From positions 1,302,001-1,366,000 of the forward strand of contig NZ_CP035382.1 of the NCBI RefSeq assembly GCF_006874705.1: DNA of 64,000 nucleotides. The letters are read 5' to 3'. Origin of the DNA: Leclercia adecarboxylata (GTDB lineage: Bacteria > Pseudomonadota > Gammaproteobacteria > Enterobacterales > Enterobacteriaceae). This document shows, in pieces, positions 21,303-30,700 of this stretch (position 1 is its first letter; each line of letters starts with the position of its first letter). The translations under genes and the position numbers were made by a program. The notes under the pieces were generated by a model that searched no databases, had not been told where the DNA came from, and saw nothing but the letters and a program-made list of their open reading frames with translations.

Positions 21303-24157
21303 TGGAAAAGACATACAACCCACGCGATATCGAACAGCCGCTTTACGAGCACTGGGAACAGCAGGGCTATTTCAAGCCTAACGGCGATGAAAGCAAAGAG
21401 TCCTTCTGCATCATGATCCCGCCGCCGAACGTCACCGGCAGTTTGCATATGGGTCATGCCTTCCAGCAGACCATCATGGACACCATGATCCGTTACCAGC
21501 GCATGCAGGGTAAAAACACCCTGTGGCAGGCCGGTACTGACCACGCGGGTATTGCTACCCAGATGGTGGTCGAACGCAAGATTGCCGCTGAAGAAGGTAA
21601 AACCCGTCACGACTACGGCCGCGACGCCTTTATCGACAAAATCTGGCAGTGGAAAGCAGAATCCGGCGGCACCATTACCCGTCAGATGCGCCGTCTCGGT
21701 AACTCCGTGGACTGGGAGCGCGAGCGCTTCACCATGGACGAAGGTCTTTCCAACGCCGTAAAAGAAGTGTTCGTCCGTCTGTATAAAGAAGACCTGATTT
21801 ACCGCGGCAAGCGCCTGGTAAACTGGGACCCGAAACTGCGCACCGCCATCTCTGACCTGGAAGTGGAAAACCGCGAGTCTAAAGGCTCCATGTGGCACAT
21901 CCGCTATCCGCTGGCCGACGGTGCGAAAACCGCAGACGGTAAAGATTATCTGGTGGTCGCCACTACGCGTCCGGAAACCCTGCTGGGCGATACCGGCGTA
22001 GCCGTGAACCCGGAAGATCCGCGTTATAAAGATCTGATTGGCAAGTTCGTGGTGCTGCCGCTGGTAAACCGCCGCATTCCGATTGTGGGCGATGAACACG
22101 CTGACATGGAAAAAGGCACCGGCTGCGTGAAGATCACCCCGGCGCACGACTTTAACGACTACGAAGTCGGTCGTCGTCACGCCCTGCCGATGATCAACAT
22201 CCTGACCTTTGATGGCGACATCCGTGAAAGCGCGGAAGTGTATGACACCAAAGGCGAAGAGTCTGACGTTTATTCCAGCGACATCCCGGCTGAGTTCCAG
22301 AAGCTGGAGCGTTTTGCCGCGCGTAAAGCAGTGGTTGCCGCTGTTGATGCTCTCGGCCTGCTGGAAGAGATCAAACCGCACGACCTCACCGTTCCTTACG
22401 GTGACCGTGGCGGCGTGGTGATCGAACCGATGCTGACCGACCAGTGGTACGTCCGCGCCGACGTGCTGGCGAAACCGGCGGTTGAAGCGGTTGAGAACGG
22501 TAGCATCCAGTTCGTACCGAAACAGTACGAAAACATGTACTTCTCCTGGATGCGCGATATTCAGGACTGGTGTATCTCCCGTCAGCTGTGGTGGGGTCAC
22601 CGCATTCCGGCGTGGTATGACAACGAAGGCAACGTCTACGTTGGTCGCACTGAAGACGAAGTGCGTCAGGAAAACAACCTGAGCGCTGACGTTGCCCTGC
22701 GTCAGGACGAGGACGTGCTGGACACCTGGTTCTCCTCCGCGCTGTGGACCTTCTCCACGCTCGGCTGGCCAGAGAACACCGACGCGCTGCGTCAGTTCCA
22801 CCCAACCAGCGTGATGGTGTCCGGCTTCGACATTATCTTCTTCTGGATCGCCCGCATGATCATGATGACCATGCACTTCATCAAAGATGAAGACGGCAAG
22901 CCGCAGGTTCCGTTCCATACCGTCTACATGACCGGTCTGATCCGTGACGACGAAGGCCAGAAGATGTCCAAGTCCAAGGGTAACGTTATTGACCCGCTGG
23001 ACATGGTTGACGGTATCTCGCTGGAAGACCTGCTGGAGAAACGTACCGGCAACATGATGCAGCCGCAGCTGGCTGAGAAGATCCGCAAGCGTACCGAGAA
23101 GCAGTTCCCGGACGGCATCGAGCCACACGGCACCGACGCCCTGCGTTTCACCCTGGCGGCGCTGGCCTCTACCGGTCGTGACATCAACTGGGACATGAAG
23201 CGTCTGGAAGGTTACCGCAACTTCTGTAACAAGCTGTGGAACGCCAGCCGCTTTGTGCTGATGAACACCGAAGATCAGGATTGCGGCTTTAACGGCGGCG
23301 AAATGACCCTGTCGCTGGCCGACCGCTGGATCCTGGCGGAATTCAACCAGACCACTAAAGCGTTCCGTGAGGCGCTGGATAGCTATCGCTTCGATATCGC
23401 GGCAGGCATCCTGTACGAGTTCACCTGGAACCAGTTCTGTGACTGGTACCTGGAGCTGACCAAACCGGTAATGAACGGCGGAACTGAAGCGGAACTGCGC
23501 GGCACGCGCAACACCCTGATTACCGTGCTGGAAGGTCTGCTGCGCCTGGCGCACCCGATCATCCCGTTCATCACCGAAACCATCTGGCAGCGCGTGAAGG
23601 TCATTGCCGGTATCAGTGCTGACACCATCATGCTGCAGCCGTTCCCGGAATTCGATGCTGCGCAGGTTGATGAGGCCGCAGCCGCCGATACCGAGTGGCT
23701 GAAGCAGGCGATCGTTGCCGTGCGTAACATCCGTGCAGAGATGAACATCTCCCCGGGTAAACCGCTGGCGCTGCTGCTGCGTGGCTGCAGCGAGGCGGCG
23801 GTTCGTCGCGTCACCGAGAACAGCACCTTCCTGCAGACCATGGCGCGTCTGGAGAGCATCACCGTGCTGCCTGCGGATGATAAAGGTCCGGTCTCCGTGA
23901 CCAAAATCATCGACGGCGCCGAGCTGCTGATCCCGATGGCTGGCCTGGTTGACAAAGATGCTGAGCTGGCACGTCTGGCGAAAGAAGTGGCCAAAGTCGA
24001 AATCGAAATCGGTAAGATCGAAAGCAAACTGTCTAACGAAGGCTTTGTCGCCCGCGCACCGGAAGCGGTTATCGCTAAAGAGCGTGAGCGTCTGGTTGGT
24101 TTCGCCGATGCGAAAGCGAAACTGATTGAGCAACAGGCTGTCATTAGCGCGCTGTGA
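21302..24157 (+). CDS. valS: Valine-tRNA ligase ValS
   Basis: Class I aminoacyl-tRNA synthetase charging tRNA-Val, with editing of mischarged threonine. The HIGH-type motif is HMGH at residues 49-52 and KMSKS is near 554-558. The CP1 editing domain (about 190-340) contains [15 protein letters not shown], and the C-terminal coiled-coil arm is seen in the [17 protein letters not shown] segment. Its 951 residues equal E. coli ValS. Strongly biased codon use leaves a 961-codon reading frame open on the other strand, which is a shadow. Confidence 0.98.
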   Translation: MEKTYNPRDIEQPLYEHWEQQGYFKPNGDESKESFCIMIPPPNVTGSLHMGHAFQQTIMDTMIRYQRMQGKNTLWQAGTDHAGIATQMVVERKIAAEEGKTRHDYGRDAFIDKIWQWKAESGGTITRQMRRLGNSVDWERERFTMDEGLSNAVKEVFVRLYKEDLIYRGKRLVNWDPKLRTAISDLEVENRESKGSMWHIRYPLADGAKTADGKDYLVVATTRPETLLGDTGVAVNPEDPRYKDLIGKFVVLPLVNRRIPIVGDEHADMEKGTGCVKITPAHDFNDYEVGRRHALPMINILTFDGDIRESAEVYDTKGEESDVYSSDIPAEFQKLERFAARKAVVAAVDALGLLEEIKPHDLTVPYGDRGGVVIEPMLTDQWYVRADVLAKPAVEAVENGSIQFVPKQYENMYFSWMRDIQDWCISRQLWWGHRIPAWYDNEGNVYVGRTEDEVRQENNLSADVALRQDEDVLDTWFSSALWTFSTLGWPENTDALRQFHPTSVMVSGFDIIFFWIARMIMMTMHFIKDEDGKPQVPFHTVYMTGLIRDDEGQKMSKSKGNVIDPLDMVDGISLEDLLEKRTGNMMQPQLAEKIRKRTEKQFPDGIEPHGTDALRFTLAALASTGRDINWDMKRLEGYRNFCNKLWNASRFVLMNTEDQDCGFNGGEMTLSLADRWILAEFNQTTKAFREALDSYRFDIAAGILYEFTWNQFCDWYLELTKPVMNGGTEAELRGTRNTLITVLEGLLRLAHPIIPFITETIWQRVKVIAGISADTIMLQPFPEFDAAQVDEAAAADTEWLKQAIVAVRNIRAEMNISPGKPLALLLRGCSEAAVRRVTENSTFLQTMARLESITVLPADDKGPVSVTKIIDGAELLIPMAGLVDKDAELARLAKEVAKVEIEIGKIESKLSNEGFVARAPEAVIAKERERLVGFADAKAKLIEQQAVISAL

Positions 24158-24672
24158 TGAGTGAAGCTATGCATGTAAATGCCTCTGTAACGGCGCATCT
24201 GCGCCGTATCACCGCCACGGATAACCCGGCAATTGCCGGCGTTATCCGCCGGGTATCAGCCGAATACGGCCTGACGGCCGATAAAGGCTATACCGTTGCG
24301 GATCCCAATCTCGACGAACTGTATTCGGTGTACAGCCAGCCGGGGCATGCCTATTGGGTTGTTGAGCAGAACGGCCAGGTTGTGGGCGGCGGCGGCGTTG
24401 CGCCGCTCTCCTGCAGCGAGCCGGACATCTGCGAACTGCAAAAAATGTATTTCCTACCCGTCGTCCGTGGACAAGGCTTAGCAAAAAAACTGGCGTTACA
24501 GGCGCTGGATCATGCCCGCGAGCAGGGTTTTAAACGCTGCTATCTCGAAACCACTGCCTTTCTGACCGACGCCATCAGACTGTACGAACATCTCGGCTTT
24601 GAGCATATCGACCAGCCGCTGGGATGTACCGGACATGTTGATTGCGAAGTGCGGATGTTAAAAACGTTATAA
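24157..24672 (+). CDS. yjgM: GNAT-family acetyltransferase YjgM
   Basis: A GNAT-fold N-acetyltransferase related to E. coli YjgM, substrate not established. The acetyl-CoA loop is [17 protein letters not shown] (about residues 106-122), and ALGFEHI-type motif B appears as [18 protein letters not shown]. Several starts are possible: GTG 24154 overlapping valS, ATG 24157 in the ATGA overlap, or ATG 24169; the valS overlap favours 24157 but the N-terminus is unsettled. In K-12, yjgN lies between yjgM and valS; yjgN is missing here. Confidence 0.88.
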   Translation: MSEAMHVNASVTAHLRRITATDNPAIAGVIRRVSAEYGLTADKGYTVADPNLDELYSVYSQPGHAYWVVEQNGQVVGGGGVAPLSCSEPDICELQKMYFLPVVRGQGLAKKLALQALDHAREQGFKRCYLETTAFLTDAIRLYEHLGFEHIDQPLGCTGHVDCEVRMLKTL

Positions 24673-24754
24673 TTCCTTTCCTGCCCCCTTCTGTTAAGCG
24701 ACTGTAAACTGAATGCTCTACACTCTCAGTTCCACACCATCAGGGGGTAATATC

Positions 24755-25774
24755 ATGTCGAAGATAAAAAGCTACGCCGCACCGCAGGCGGGTGCAGAGC
24801 TTGAGCTGTACGAATACGATGCGGGCGAGCTGAAAGCAGAAGACGTTGAAGTTCAGGTCGATTACTGCGGGATCTGCCATTCCGATCTGTCGATGATCGA
24901 CAATGAATGGGGCTTCTCGCAATACCCGCTGATTGCCGGGCACGAAGTCATTGGCCGCGTGGTGGCCCTGGGCAGTGCCGCGCAGGAAAAAGGGCTGAAG
25001 ATTGGCCAGCGCGTGGGCATTGGCTGGACCGCACGCAGCTGCGGTCACTGTGACGCCTGTATCAGCGGCAACCAGATTAACTGTCTGGAAGGCGCCACGC
25101 CTACCATCCTCAATAACGGCGGTTTCGCCGACAAACTGCGCGCCGACTGGCAGTGGGTCATTCCTCTCCCTGATCAGATCGATATCGAATCCGCCGGTCC
25201 ACTGCTGTGCGGCGGGATCACGGTTTTCAAACCACTGCTGATGCACCATATCACCGCCACCAGCCGCGTGGGGGTCATTGGTATCGGTGGTCTGGGCCAT
25301 ATTGCCATCAAGCTTCTGCATGCCATGGGCTGCGAAGTGACGGCGTTCAGTTCCAACCCGGCAAAAGAGCAAGAAGTGCTGGCGATGGGGGCTGATAAGG
25401 TGGTGAACAGCCGGGATCCTGAGCTGTTGAAAGCCCTGGCAGGTCAGTTTGATTTAATCATCAATACCGTGAACGTCGATCTCGACTGGCAGCCGTACTT
25501 TGAAGCGCTGGCCTACGGCGGCAACTTCCATACCGTCGGTGCCGTCCTGAAGCCACTGCCGGTTCCTGCGTTCACGCTGATTGGCGGCGATCGCAGCGTA
25601 TCGGGTTCTGCAACAGGCACACCTTATGAGCTGCGTAAGCTGATGAAGTTTGCCGGCCGCACCAAAGTCTCTCCGACCATCGAGATGTATCCGATGTCGA
25701 AAATCAACGAAGCGCTCCAGCACGTTCGTGACGGCAAAGCCCGTTACCGCGTGGTGCTGAAAGCAGACTTTTAA
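24755..25774 (+). CDS. ahr: NADPH-dependent aldehyde reductase Ahr
   Basis: A zinc-dependent medium-chain dehydrogenase (YjgB) that reduces a wide range of aldehydes with NADPH. Catalytic zinc ligands are seen in YCGICHSD (Cys38) and AGHE (His63), the structural zinc cysteines in [15 protein letters not shown], and the dinucleotide-binding turn in GIGGLGH near residue 178. The ATG at 24755 after CAGGGGG gives 339 residues as in E. coli. In K-12 ahr ends the idn (idonate) cluster; the idn genes are absent here and ahr follows yjgM. Confidence 0.95.
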   Translation: MSKIKSYAAPQAGAELELYEYDAGELKAEDVEVQVDYCGICHSDLSMIDNEWGFSQYPLIAGHEVIGRVVALGSAAQEKGLKIGQRVGIGWTARSCGHCDACISGNQINCLEGATPTILNNGGFADKLRADWQWVIPLPDQIDIESAGPLLCGGITVFKPLLMHHITATSRVGVIGIGGLGHIAIKLLHAMGCEVTAFSSNPAKEQEVLAMGADKVVNSRDPELLKALAGQFDLIINTVNVDLDWQPYFEALAYGGNFHTVGAVLKPLPVPAFTLIGGDRSVSGSATGTPYELRKLMKFAGRTKVSPTIEMYPMSKINEALQHVRDGKARYRVVLKADF

Positions 25775-25783
25775 GCTGTTGTT

Positions 25784-25809
25784 GCCCGGTAGCGCTACGC
25801 TTACCGGGC
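25784..25809. repeat. REP palindrome between ahr and the dihydroxyacetone kinase gene
   Basis: GCCCGGTAGCGCTACGCTTACCGGGC folds into one REP hairpin in the short gap between two convergent genes and closely matches the unit at 20,751. It may act as a bidirectional 3'-end structure. Confidence 0.85.
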
Positions 25810-25818
25810 ATTTAACCA

Positions 25819-27456
25819 CTACCGCACTAACGCGCCAAACACCTCGGCCACCGCCACCGCGCCAGGATCGGCTACCCCATCGAGATTCTCCTTATTCACA
25901 TAGGACGAGCGCCCCGCTCCGGCTTTGCTCATGCTTGCTGTGGCATCAGCGCCCTGCTGTGCCGCACTGACGGCGGCCTCAAGATCCCCGCTCTGCAGCG
26001 CTTCCAGCGCGGGCTGGAGTGCGTCGATCAAGGTACGATCGCCGCGATCGGCCCCGCCATAATGTTTCATTTGCGCAAGTCCGGTCAGTAAGGCATCGGG
26101 CAAGGGCTTACCGCCACGCAGCGCCTGCCCGGCGGCGGTAAAGAAGATTGACATCAACACCCCGCTCGATCCCCCCATCACCGTCGCCAGCCGCTCCCCC
26201 ACCACCAGCAACAATTGCGGCAGATCGTTCAGCGGCAGGCGTTCCTCTTCAAGCCATTGCGCAATATCCCGCGCGCCTTGCGCAAAGGTCGATCCCGTAT
26301 CGCCGTCCCCTACTTTCGCATCCAGGGCATTAAGGCGATTTTCCAGGGCGATTAAGCAGCCCGTGGCAGCGGCGAGATACCGCGCGACGTTTGCGTTCGC
26401 CGACGGCGTAAACTCCACGCTGTCATGCAGCGGAGTGTGCGCCAGCGTGCGCAGCGGCGCAAAGGCCACCGGCTTTTGCCAGCCCAGCGTCTCCACCGGC
26501 GCGGTAATCGCCTGCTCAAAGGCCGGATTCAGCTTCAGCAGGGATAACGAAAAGCCTTTCATGTCCAGCGAACTCACCAGCGGCGCCGGGCCAATCAACC
26601 AGGCGATCTGATCCTTCAGGGCCGAATGCGCCAGCTCTTTGGTCAGCAGTGCCATCTCCAGCGCCGAGACGCCGCCGAGGTTATTGATCAGCACGGCCAG
26701 CCGCCCAACACCTGCCTGCGCCAGCAAGGGTTTCACCAGCGTATCGATAATCGCCCTGCTGTTTTGTGTCTCGACCACCGAGGCCCCGGGCTCACCGTGG
26801 ATCCCAAGCCCCAGCTCAACATGGCCTTTCCTGATACGCCCCTCTTCATCGTCGCTGCCCGGCAGGTTGCAGGTCTGCATCGCTACGCCCAGGCTCCAGA
26901 GGTTGTCGCAGGCCTGACGAGCCATGTCCCGCACCTCATTTAACGATTTCCCCTGTTCGGCGGCGTACCCGGCAATCTTATGCACCAGCGCGGTTCCGGC
27001 GATGCCGCGCGGCTGTTTGTTATCCGGGAGGGCGATATCATCGGCCACAATCACCATCTCCACTTTGAGCCCAAGGCACCTGGCTTTTTCCGCCGCGAGG
27101 CCAAAGTTGAGGCGATCCCCGGTGTAGTTTTTGACGATCAGCAGACAGCCACGATCGCCCGTCACCGCCACGATGGCATTCAGCACCGCCTCTACGCTCG
27201 GTGAAGCAAACAGATCGCCACAGACGGCAGCAGTCAGCATCCCTTTACCCACAAATCCCGCATGCGCCGGTTCATGGCCGGATCCGCCCCCCGAAATCAC
27301 CGCCACGCGGCTTTTATCCCAGTCGGCGCGCACCACCACGCGGATAGCCGGATCGCTATCCAGTTTGACGAGATTGCCATGCGGGGCGGAAATGAGCATA
27401 CCTTCAATGGCGTCATTAACCAGCTGTTTGCGGTCGTTAAAGAAGAATCTGGACAT
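25819..27456 (-). CDS. ATP-dependent dihydroxyacetone kinase, DhaK-DhaL fusion
   Basis: A 545-residue single-chain glycerone kinase of the Citrobacter DhaK type, using ATP rather than the PTS. The N-terminal DhaK domain (about 1-330) has SGGGSGHEPAHAGFVGKGML and the substrate-binding histidine in LGLGIHGEPG; the C-terminal DhaL domain (about 355-545) has the metal/nucleotide motifs GDGDTGSTF and GGSSGVLMSIFF. It is convergent with ahr and divergent from yjgR across 137 bp. No glycerol dehydrogenase or dha regulator is adjacent, so it may serve dihydroxyacetone salvage or detoxification. It occupies the place of idn genes between ahr and yjgR. Confidence 0.93.
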   Translation of the reverse strand: MSRFFFNDRKQLVNDAIEGMLISAPHGNLVKLDSDPAIRVVVRADWDKSRVAVISGGGSGHEPAHAGFVGKGMLTAAVCGDLFASPSVEAVLNAIVAVTGDRGCLLIVKNYTGDRLNFGLAAEKARCLGLKVEMVIVADDIALPDNKQPRGIAGTALVHKIAGYAAEQGKSLNEVRDMARQACDNLWSLGVAMQTCNLPGSDDEEGRIRKGHVELGLGIHGEPGASVVETQNSRAIIDTLVKPLLAQAGVGRLAVLINNLGGVSALEMALLTKELAHSALKDQIAWLIGPAPLVSSLDMKGFSLSLLKLNPAFEQAITAPVETLGWQKPVAFAPLRTLAHTPLHDSVEFTPSANANVARYLAAATGCLIALENRLNALDAKVGDGDTGSTFAQGARDIAQWLEEERLPLNDLPQLLLVVGERLATVMGGSSGVLMSIFFTAAGQALRGGKPLPDALLTGLAQMKHYGGADRGDRTLIDALQPALEALQSGDLEAAVSAAQQGADATASMSKAGAGRSSYVNKENLDGVADPGAVAVAEVFGALVR

Positions 27457-27593
27457 AGCTTTCCAATATGTTGTTTACCCTGTGTAAAAGCATAGTCCGC
27501 GTTGCGTAATGCGCCGCAAAGTCAGAAATTGACCCGCTCTTTTTACCGTCAGGTTGCCTATACTCCACGCAGGACTGAACGAGGAAGCCCATC

Positions 27594-29096
27594 ATGAGTA
27601 CACCCCTGCTGATTGCCCGGACGCTGGATAACGAACTCTATCTCCTGCCCGCAATGGCAAACCGTCATGGCCTGATTACCGGCGCTACCGGCACGGGTAA
27701 AACGGTGACGCTGCAAAAGCTGGCCGAGTCATTTTCAGGTATCGGCGTGCCGGTATTTATGGCTGACGTGAAAGGCGATCTCAGCGGTGTTGCCCGGGAG
27801 GGTGTCGGCTCAGAGAAGCTTCTTGAACGGTTGAACAATATCGGCGTCACCGACTGGCAACCGGAGAGCAATCCGGTGGTGGTCTGGGATATTTTCGGTG
27901 AAAAAGGCCATCCGGTGCGCGCTACCGTGTCCGATCTCGGCCCGCTATTGCTGGCGCGTCTGCTCGATCTGAACGAGGTACAGTCCGGCGTGCTGAACAT
28001 CATCTTCCGCATTGCCGACGATCAGGGGCTACTGCTGCTCGACTTCAAGGATCTGCGGGCCATTACTCAGTACATAGGGGATAACGCCAAATCGTTTCAG
28101 AATCAGTACGGCAATATCAGCAGCGCCTCCGTGGGGGCTATCCAGCGCGGTTTGCTGACGCTGGAACAACAGGGCGCCGAACACTTCTTTGGCGAGCCTA
28201 TGCTGGATATCAAAGACTGGATGCGTACCGACAGCAACGGCAAAGGCATCATCAATATCCTCAGTGCAGAGAAGCTCTACCAGATGCCGAAGCTCTACGC
28301 GGCCAGCCTGCTGTGGATGCTCTCCGATCTCTTTGAGCAACTGCCGGAAGCCGGCGACCTGGAAAAACCGAAGCTGGTCTTCTTCTTTGACGAAGCGCAT
28401 CTGCTGTTCAGCGATGCGCCACAGGTGCTGCTGGATAAGATCGAGCAGGTGATCCGCCTGATCCGCTCCAAAGGGGTGGGCGTTTATTTTGTTTCGCAGA
28501 ACCCGTCTGATATTCCCGACAACGTGCTGGGCCAGCTGGGCAATCGCGTCCAGCATGCGCTGCGCGCCTTTACGCCCAAAGACCAGAAGGCGGTGAAAGC
28601 CGCTGCGCAGACCATGCGCGCCAACCCCGCCTTTGATACCGAAGCGGCTATTCAGGCGCTGGGAACCGGCGAGGCGCTGATCTCCTTTCTCGATGCCAAA
28701 GGCAGCCCGTCAGTGGTGGAGCGCGCGATGGTTATCGCCCCCAACTCCCGGATGGGACCGGTCAGCGACGATGAGCGTAACGGGCTGATCAACCATTCGC
28801 CTGTCTACGGAAAGTACGAGGATCGGGTGGACAGAGAGTCTGCCTTTGAGATGCTGCAAAAAGGGGTGCAAAACAGTACGGCGCAGCAGGAGGCCCCCGC
28901 CGCGAAAGGCCAGTCCGTTGCGGTCGATGACGGGATCCTCGGCGGGTTGAAGGACATCCTGTTTGGCAGCACCGGTCCACGCGGTGGTAAACGCGACGGG
29001 GTGGTGCAAACCATGGCGAAAAGCGCGGCGCGTCAGGTGACGAATCAGATTGTACGCGGTGTGCTGGGCAGCTTATTAGGCGGACGCCGAAGATAA
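27594..29096 (+). CDS. yjgR: HerA/DUF853-family ATPase YjgR
   Basis: A P-loop NTPase of the HerA-like DUF853 family; function unknown. Walker A is GATGTGKT at residues 30-37 and Walker B is [11 protein letters not shown] near 260, followed by [23 protein letters not shown], a sensor-like region typical of HerA/FtsK relatives. The C-terminus is basic (GSLLGGRRR). At 500 residues it matches E. coli YjgR. Its 3' end overlaps the 3' end of the convergent yhcC by 21 bp, at the right-hand edge of the displaced block. Confidence 0.93.
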   Translation: MSTPLLIARTLDNELYLLPAMANRHGLITGATGTGKTVTLQKLAESFSGIGVPVFMADVKGDLSGVAREGVGSEKLLERLNNIGVTDWQPESNPVVVWDIFGEKGHPVRATVSDLGPLLLARLLDLNEVQSGVLNIIFRIADDQGLLLLDFKDLRAITQYIGDNAKSFQNQYGNISSASVGAIQRGLLTLEQQGAEHFFGEPMLDIKDWMRTDSNGKGIINILSAEKLYQMPKLYAASLLWMLSDLFEQLPEAGDLEKPKLVFFFDEAHLLFSDAPQVLLDKIEQVIRLIRSKGVGVYFVSQNPSDIPDNVLGQLGNRVQHALRAFTPKDQKAVKAAAQTMRANPAFDTEAAIQALGTGEALISFLDAKGSPSVVERAMVIAPNSRMGPVSDDERNGLINHSPVYGKYEDRVDRESAFEMLQKGVQNSTAQQEAPAAKGQSVAVDDGILGGLKDILFGSTGPRGGKRDGVVQTMAKSAARQVTNQIVRGVLGSLLGGRRR

Positions 29097-30017
29097 CGCG
29101 GGCACCCAGGGTGCGCCCAGCGCCGAGCCCTGAACCCCCTGCGCGTTCAGATAGCGGTCCAGCTCCACCATCCCCGTCCAGCGGTTCTCGCACCACAGCG
29201 GTGCCAGCAGCGTTGGGCGGCGGGCGCTGGCGGAGATGCGGTGATACACCACTTCCGGCGGCGTGTGGCGGATCATCTCTCCGGCCGTCACTACATACTC
29301 GTTCAGCTCGATACCGTTCAGTCGCCCGGCCTCCCAGGCTTTAGCCATAATGCTTCCCGTCACGATATGCAGCGGGTGCAGCTTAATACCATCAAGGCCG
29401 GTCTCCACCACCTTATGCAGGGTTTCCAGGGCGTGGGATTGCCCTTCACCCGGCAGGCCGACAATCAGATGGGTACAGACCTTCAGCCCGCGTTCACGCG
29501 CCAGTCGGGTGGTACGTTGATAGCAGGCAAAATCGTGGCCGCGATTAATACGATGCAGCGTTTTATCGTGCGCGGTCTGCAAGCCCAGCTCCAGCCAGAT
29601 CTCATACCCCTGCTCTTTGTATTCGCTGAGCAGATCGAGTACCGCCTCCGGCACACAGTCAGGCCGGGTGCCGACACAGAGTCCGACGATATTGGCCTGG
29701 CTCACCGCCTGTTGATACATCGAGCGCAGTACCTGTACTTCTGCCCATGTGCTGGTATAGGCCTGAAAATAGGCCAGATACTGTTTCGCCCGATTCACCA
29801 GCGCCGACTGGTGGGCAAGCTGCGCCGCAATGGACTGATGCTGCTGCGCCTCATCGGCAAACGAGGCCACATTACAGAAGGTACAGCCGCCGCGCCCGAT
29901 AGTACCGTCGCGATTCGGGCAGCTAAAACCCCCGTGCAGCGACAGCTTATGAACCTTTTGCCCGTACCGGCGTGAAAGATCCCCACCAAACATATTGACT
30001 AATTTCTGTAACTGCAT
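29076..30017 (-). CDS. yhcC: Radical SAM protein YhcC
   Basis: A radical SAM protein of unknown substrate. The iron-sulfur cysteines are in [18 protein letters not shown] (Cys33, Cys45, Cys48), spaced as in Elp3-like relatives, and the SAM-binding [13 protein letters not shown] and VGLPGEG motifs follow. The ATG at 30017 ([12 protein letters not shown]) gives 313 residues; E. coli YhcC has about 309 and ends in GRPWLPPTE, while this one ends [12 protein letters not shown], the last codons lying inside the yjgR 3' end. It is divergent from gltB over a long gap. Confidence 0.93.
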   Translation of the reverse strand: MQLQKLVNMFGGDLSRRYGQKVHKLSLHGGFSCPNRDGTIGRGGCTFCNVASFADEAQQHQSIAAQLAHQSALVNRAKQYLAYFQAYTSTWAEVQVLRSMYQQAVSQANIVGLCVGTRPDCVPEAVLDLLSEYKEQGYEIWLELGLQTAHDKTLHRINRGHDFACYQRTTRLARERGLKVCTHLIVGLPGEGQSHALETLHKVVETGLDGIKLHPLHIVTGSIMAKAWEAGRLNGIELNEYVVTAGEMIRHTPPEVVYHRISASARRPTLLAPLWCENRWTGMVELDRYLNAQGVQGSALGAPWVPALSSASA

Positions 30018-30594
30018 AATCTGATAGACTGCCCCGTTGAAAGGGGACAAGCCTGCCATTTTTAACCTCCGACGGCGATGACCTGGATCAATCGTCCCGG
30101 CGTGCTTTTATCCTTTGCATAATTAACCAGGATAATTGCAATTTCATTCATCGTCTTTCTAATTACTTTTCCTTATGTTCTGCAGGATTTTTTCATTTAT
30201 ATCGTCTGCGCTGAAAAACAGTGACATCATGCGGGCTTTCCCCCTGTGGTAGGATTATATCCTGCTTAAATCGCACTATTCAGCATGCTACAGCGATAAT
30301 ACCGCTTTCATATAGTGAGTCAGATCACACTACCTTAAAGCCCACAGGAAGGTTACAGGGATGTGAAACACGTTAAATAACTAACAAAATCAGATTGATA
30401 ACCTCCCCTTAGCACATTTCTGTATAAATAAGATTGCCATTTGACCTGTGTACGGATTCCCGATAAGTTGGAAATCCGCTGGAAGCTTTCTGGATGAGCA
30501 GCCTGCTCATCATATTTATGCAGTAGTTGAGATTCCCTCTGAAGCAAGTCCTCAAACTTGTTTGACCTGTGCGAAAAGGATATTAAGAGGGCGA
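30018..30594. promoter_or_regulatory. yhcC-gltB intergenic control region
   Basis: About 580 AT-rich bases without a supported gene, carrying the gltBD promoter and a long leader. In E. coli this region binds Lrp, IHF, ArgR and CRP. Visible here: a CRP-like site (30,314-30,329) and a tight hairpin GATGAGC/GCTCATC (30,493-30,511) in the probable transcribed leader. No -35/-10 pair can be assigned with confidence. Confidence 0.7.
30314..30329 (+). promoter_or_regulatory. CRP-like site upstream of gltB
   Basis: AGTGA-GTCAGA-TCACA matches TGTGA-N6-TCACA in nine of ten conserved positions. E. coli gltBDF is reported to respond to CRP. Binding is inferred from sequence only. Confidence 0.55.
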
Positions 30595-30609
30595 ATGCGA
30601 GGTACGCGT

Positions 30610-30699
30610 ATGAAACGCAAACCCCGTCGCCGCGCTCTTGCTGTGCCTGTGCGCCACGGTCCAGAGAGAAGTCCCGAAGAGCCTGGGGAGGTTCACTGA
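30610..30699 (+). CDS. Basic leader ORF upstream of gltB
   Basis: A 29-codon ORF starting MKRKPRRRALAV and ending EEPGEVH, with eight Lys/Arg residues, six of them in the first eight positions. It has its own Shine-Dalgarno (GAGGT, six bases before ATG 30610); an in-frame ATG at 30595 after AAGAGGG would add five residues. Its TGA is one base before the gltB ATG and the gltB Shine-Dalgarno lies inside it, so translational coupling is likely. As I recall, older E. coli GltB annotations began with a very similar sequence fused in frame, so the peptide coding is conserved. Function unknown. Confidence 0.6.
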   Translation: MKRKPRRRALAVPVRHGPERSPEEPGEVH

Positions 30700-30700
30700 T

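Noticed and set aside
21248..24133. A 961-codon open frame antisense to valS
   Set aside because: It mirrors a highly expressed gene whose codon choice avoids triplets that read as stops on the other strand; the translated product has no recognisable domain and valS is certain.
30018..30594. Short open frames in the yhcC-gltB gap, including one of 175 codons antisense across the gltB start
   Set aside because: They lack conserved sequence and overlap the known control region and the gltB coding start.
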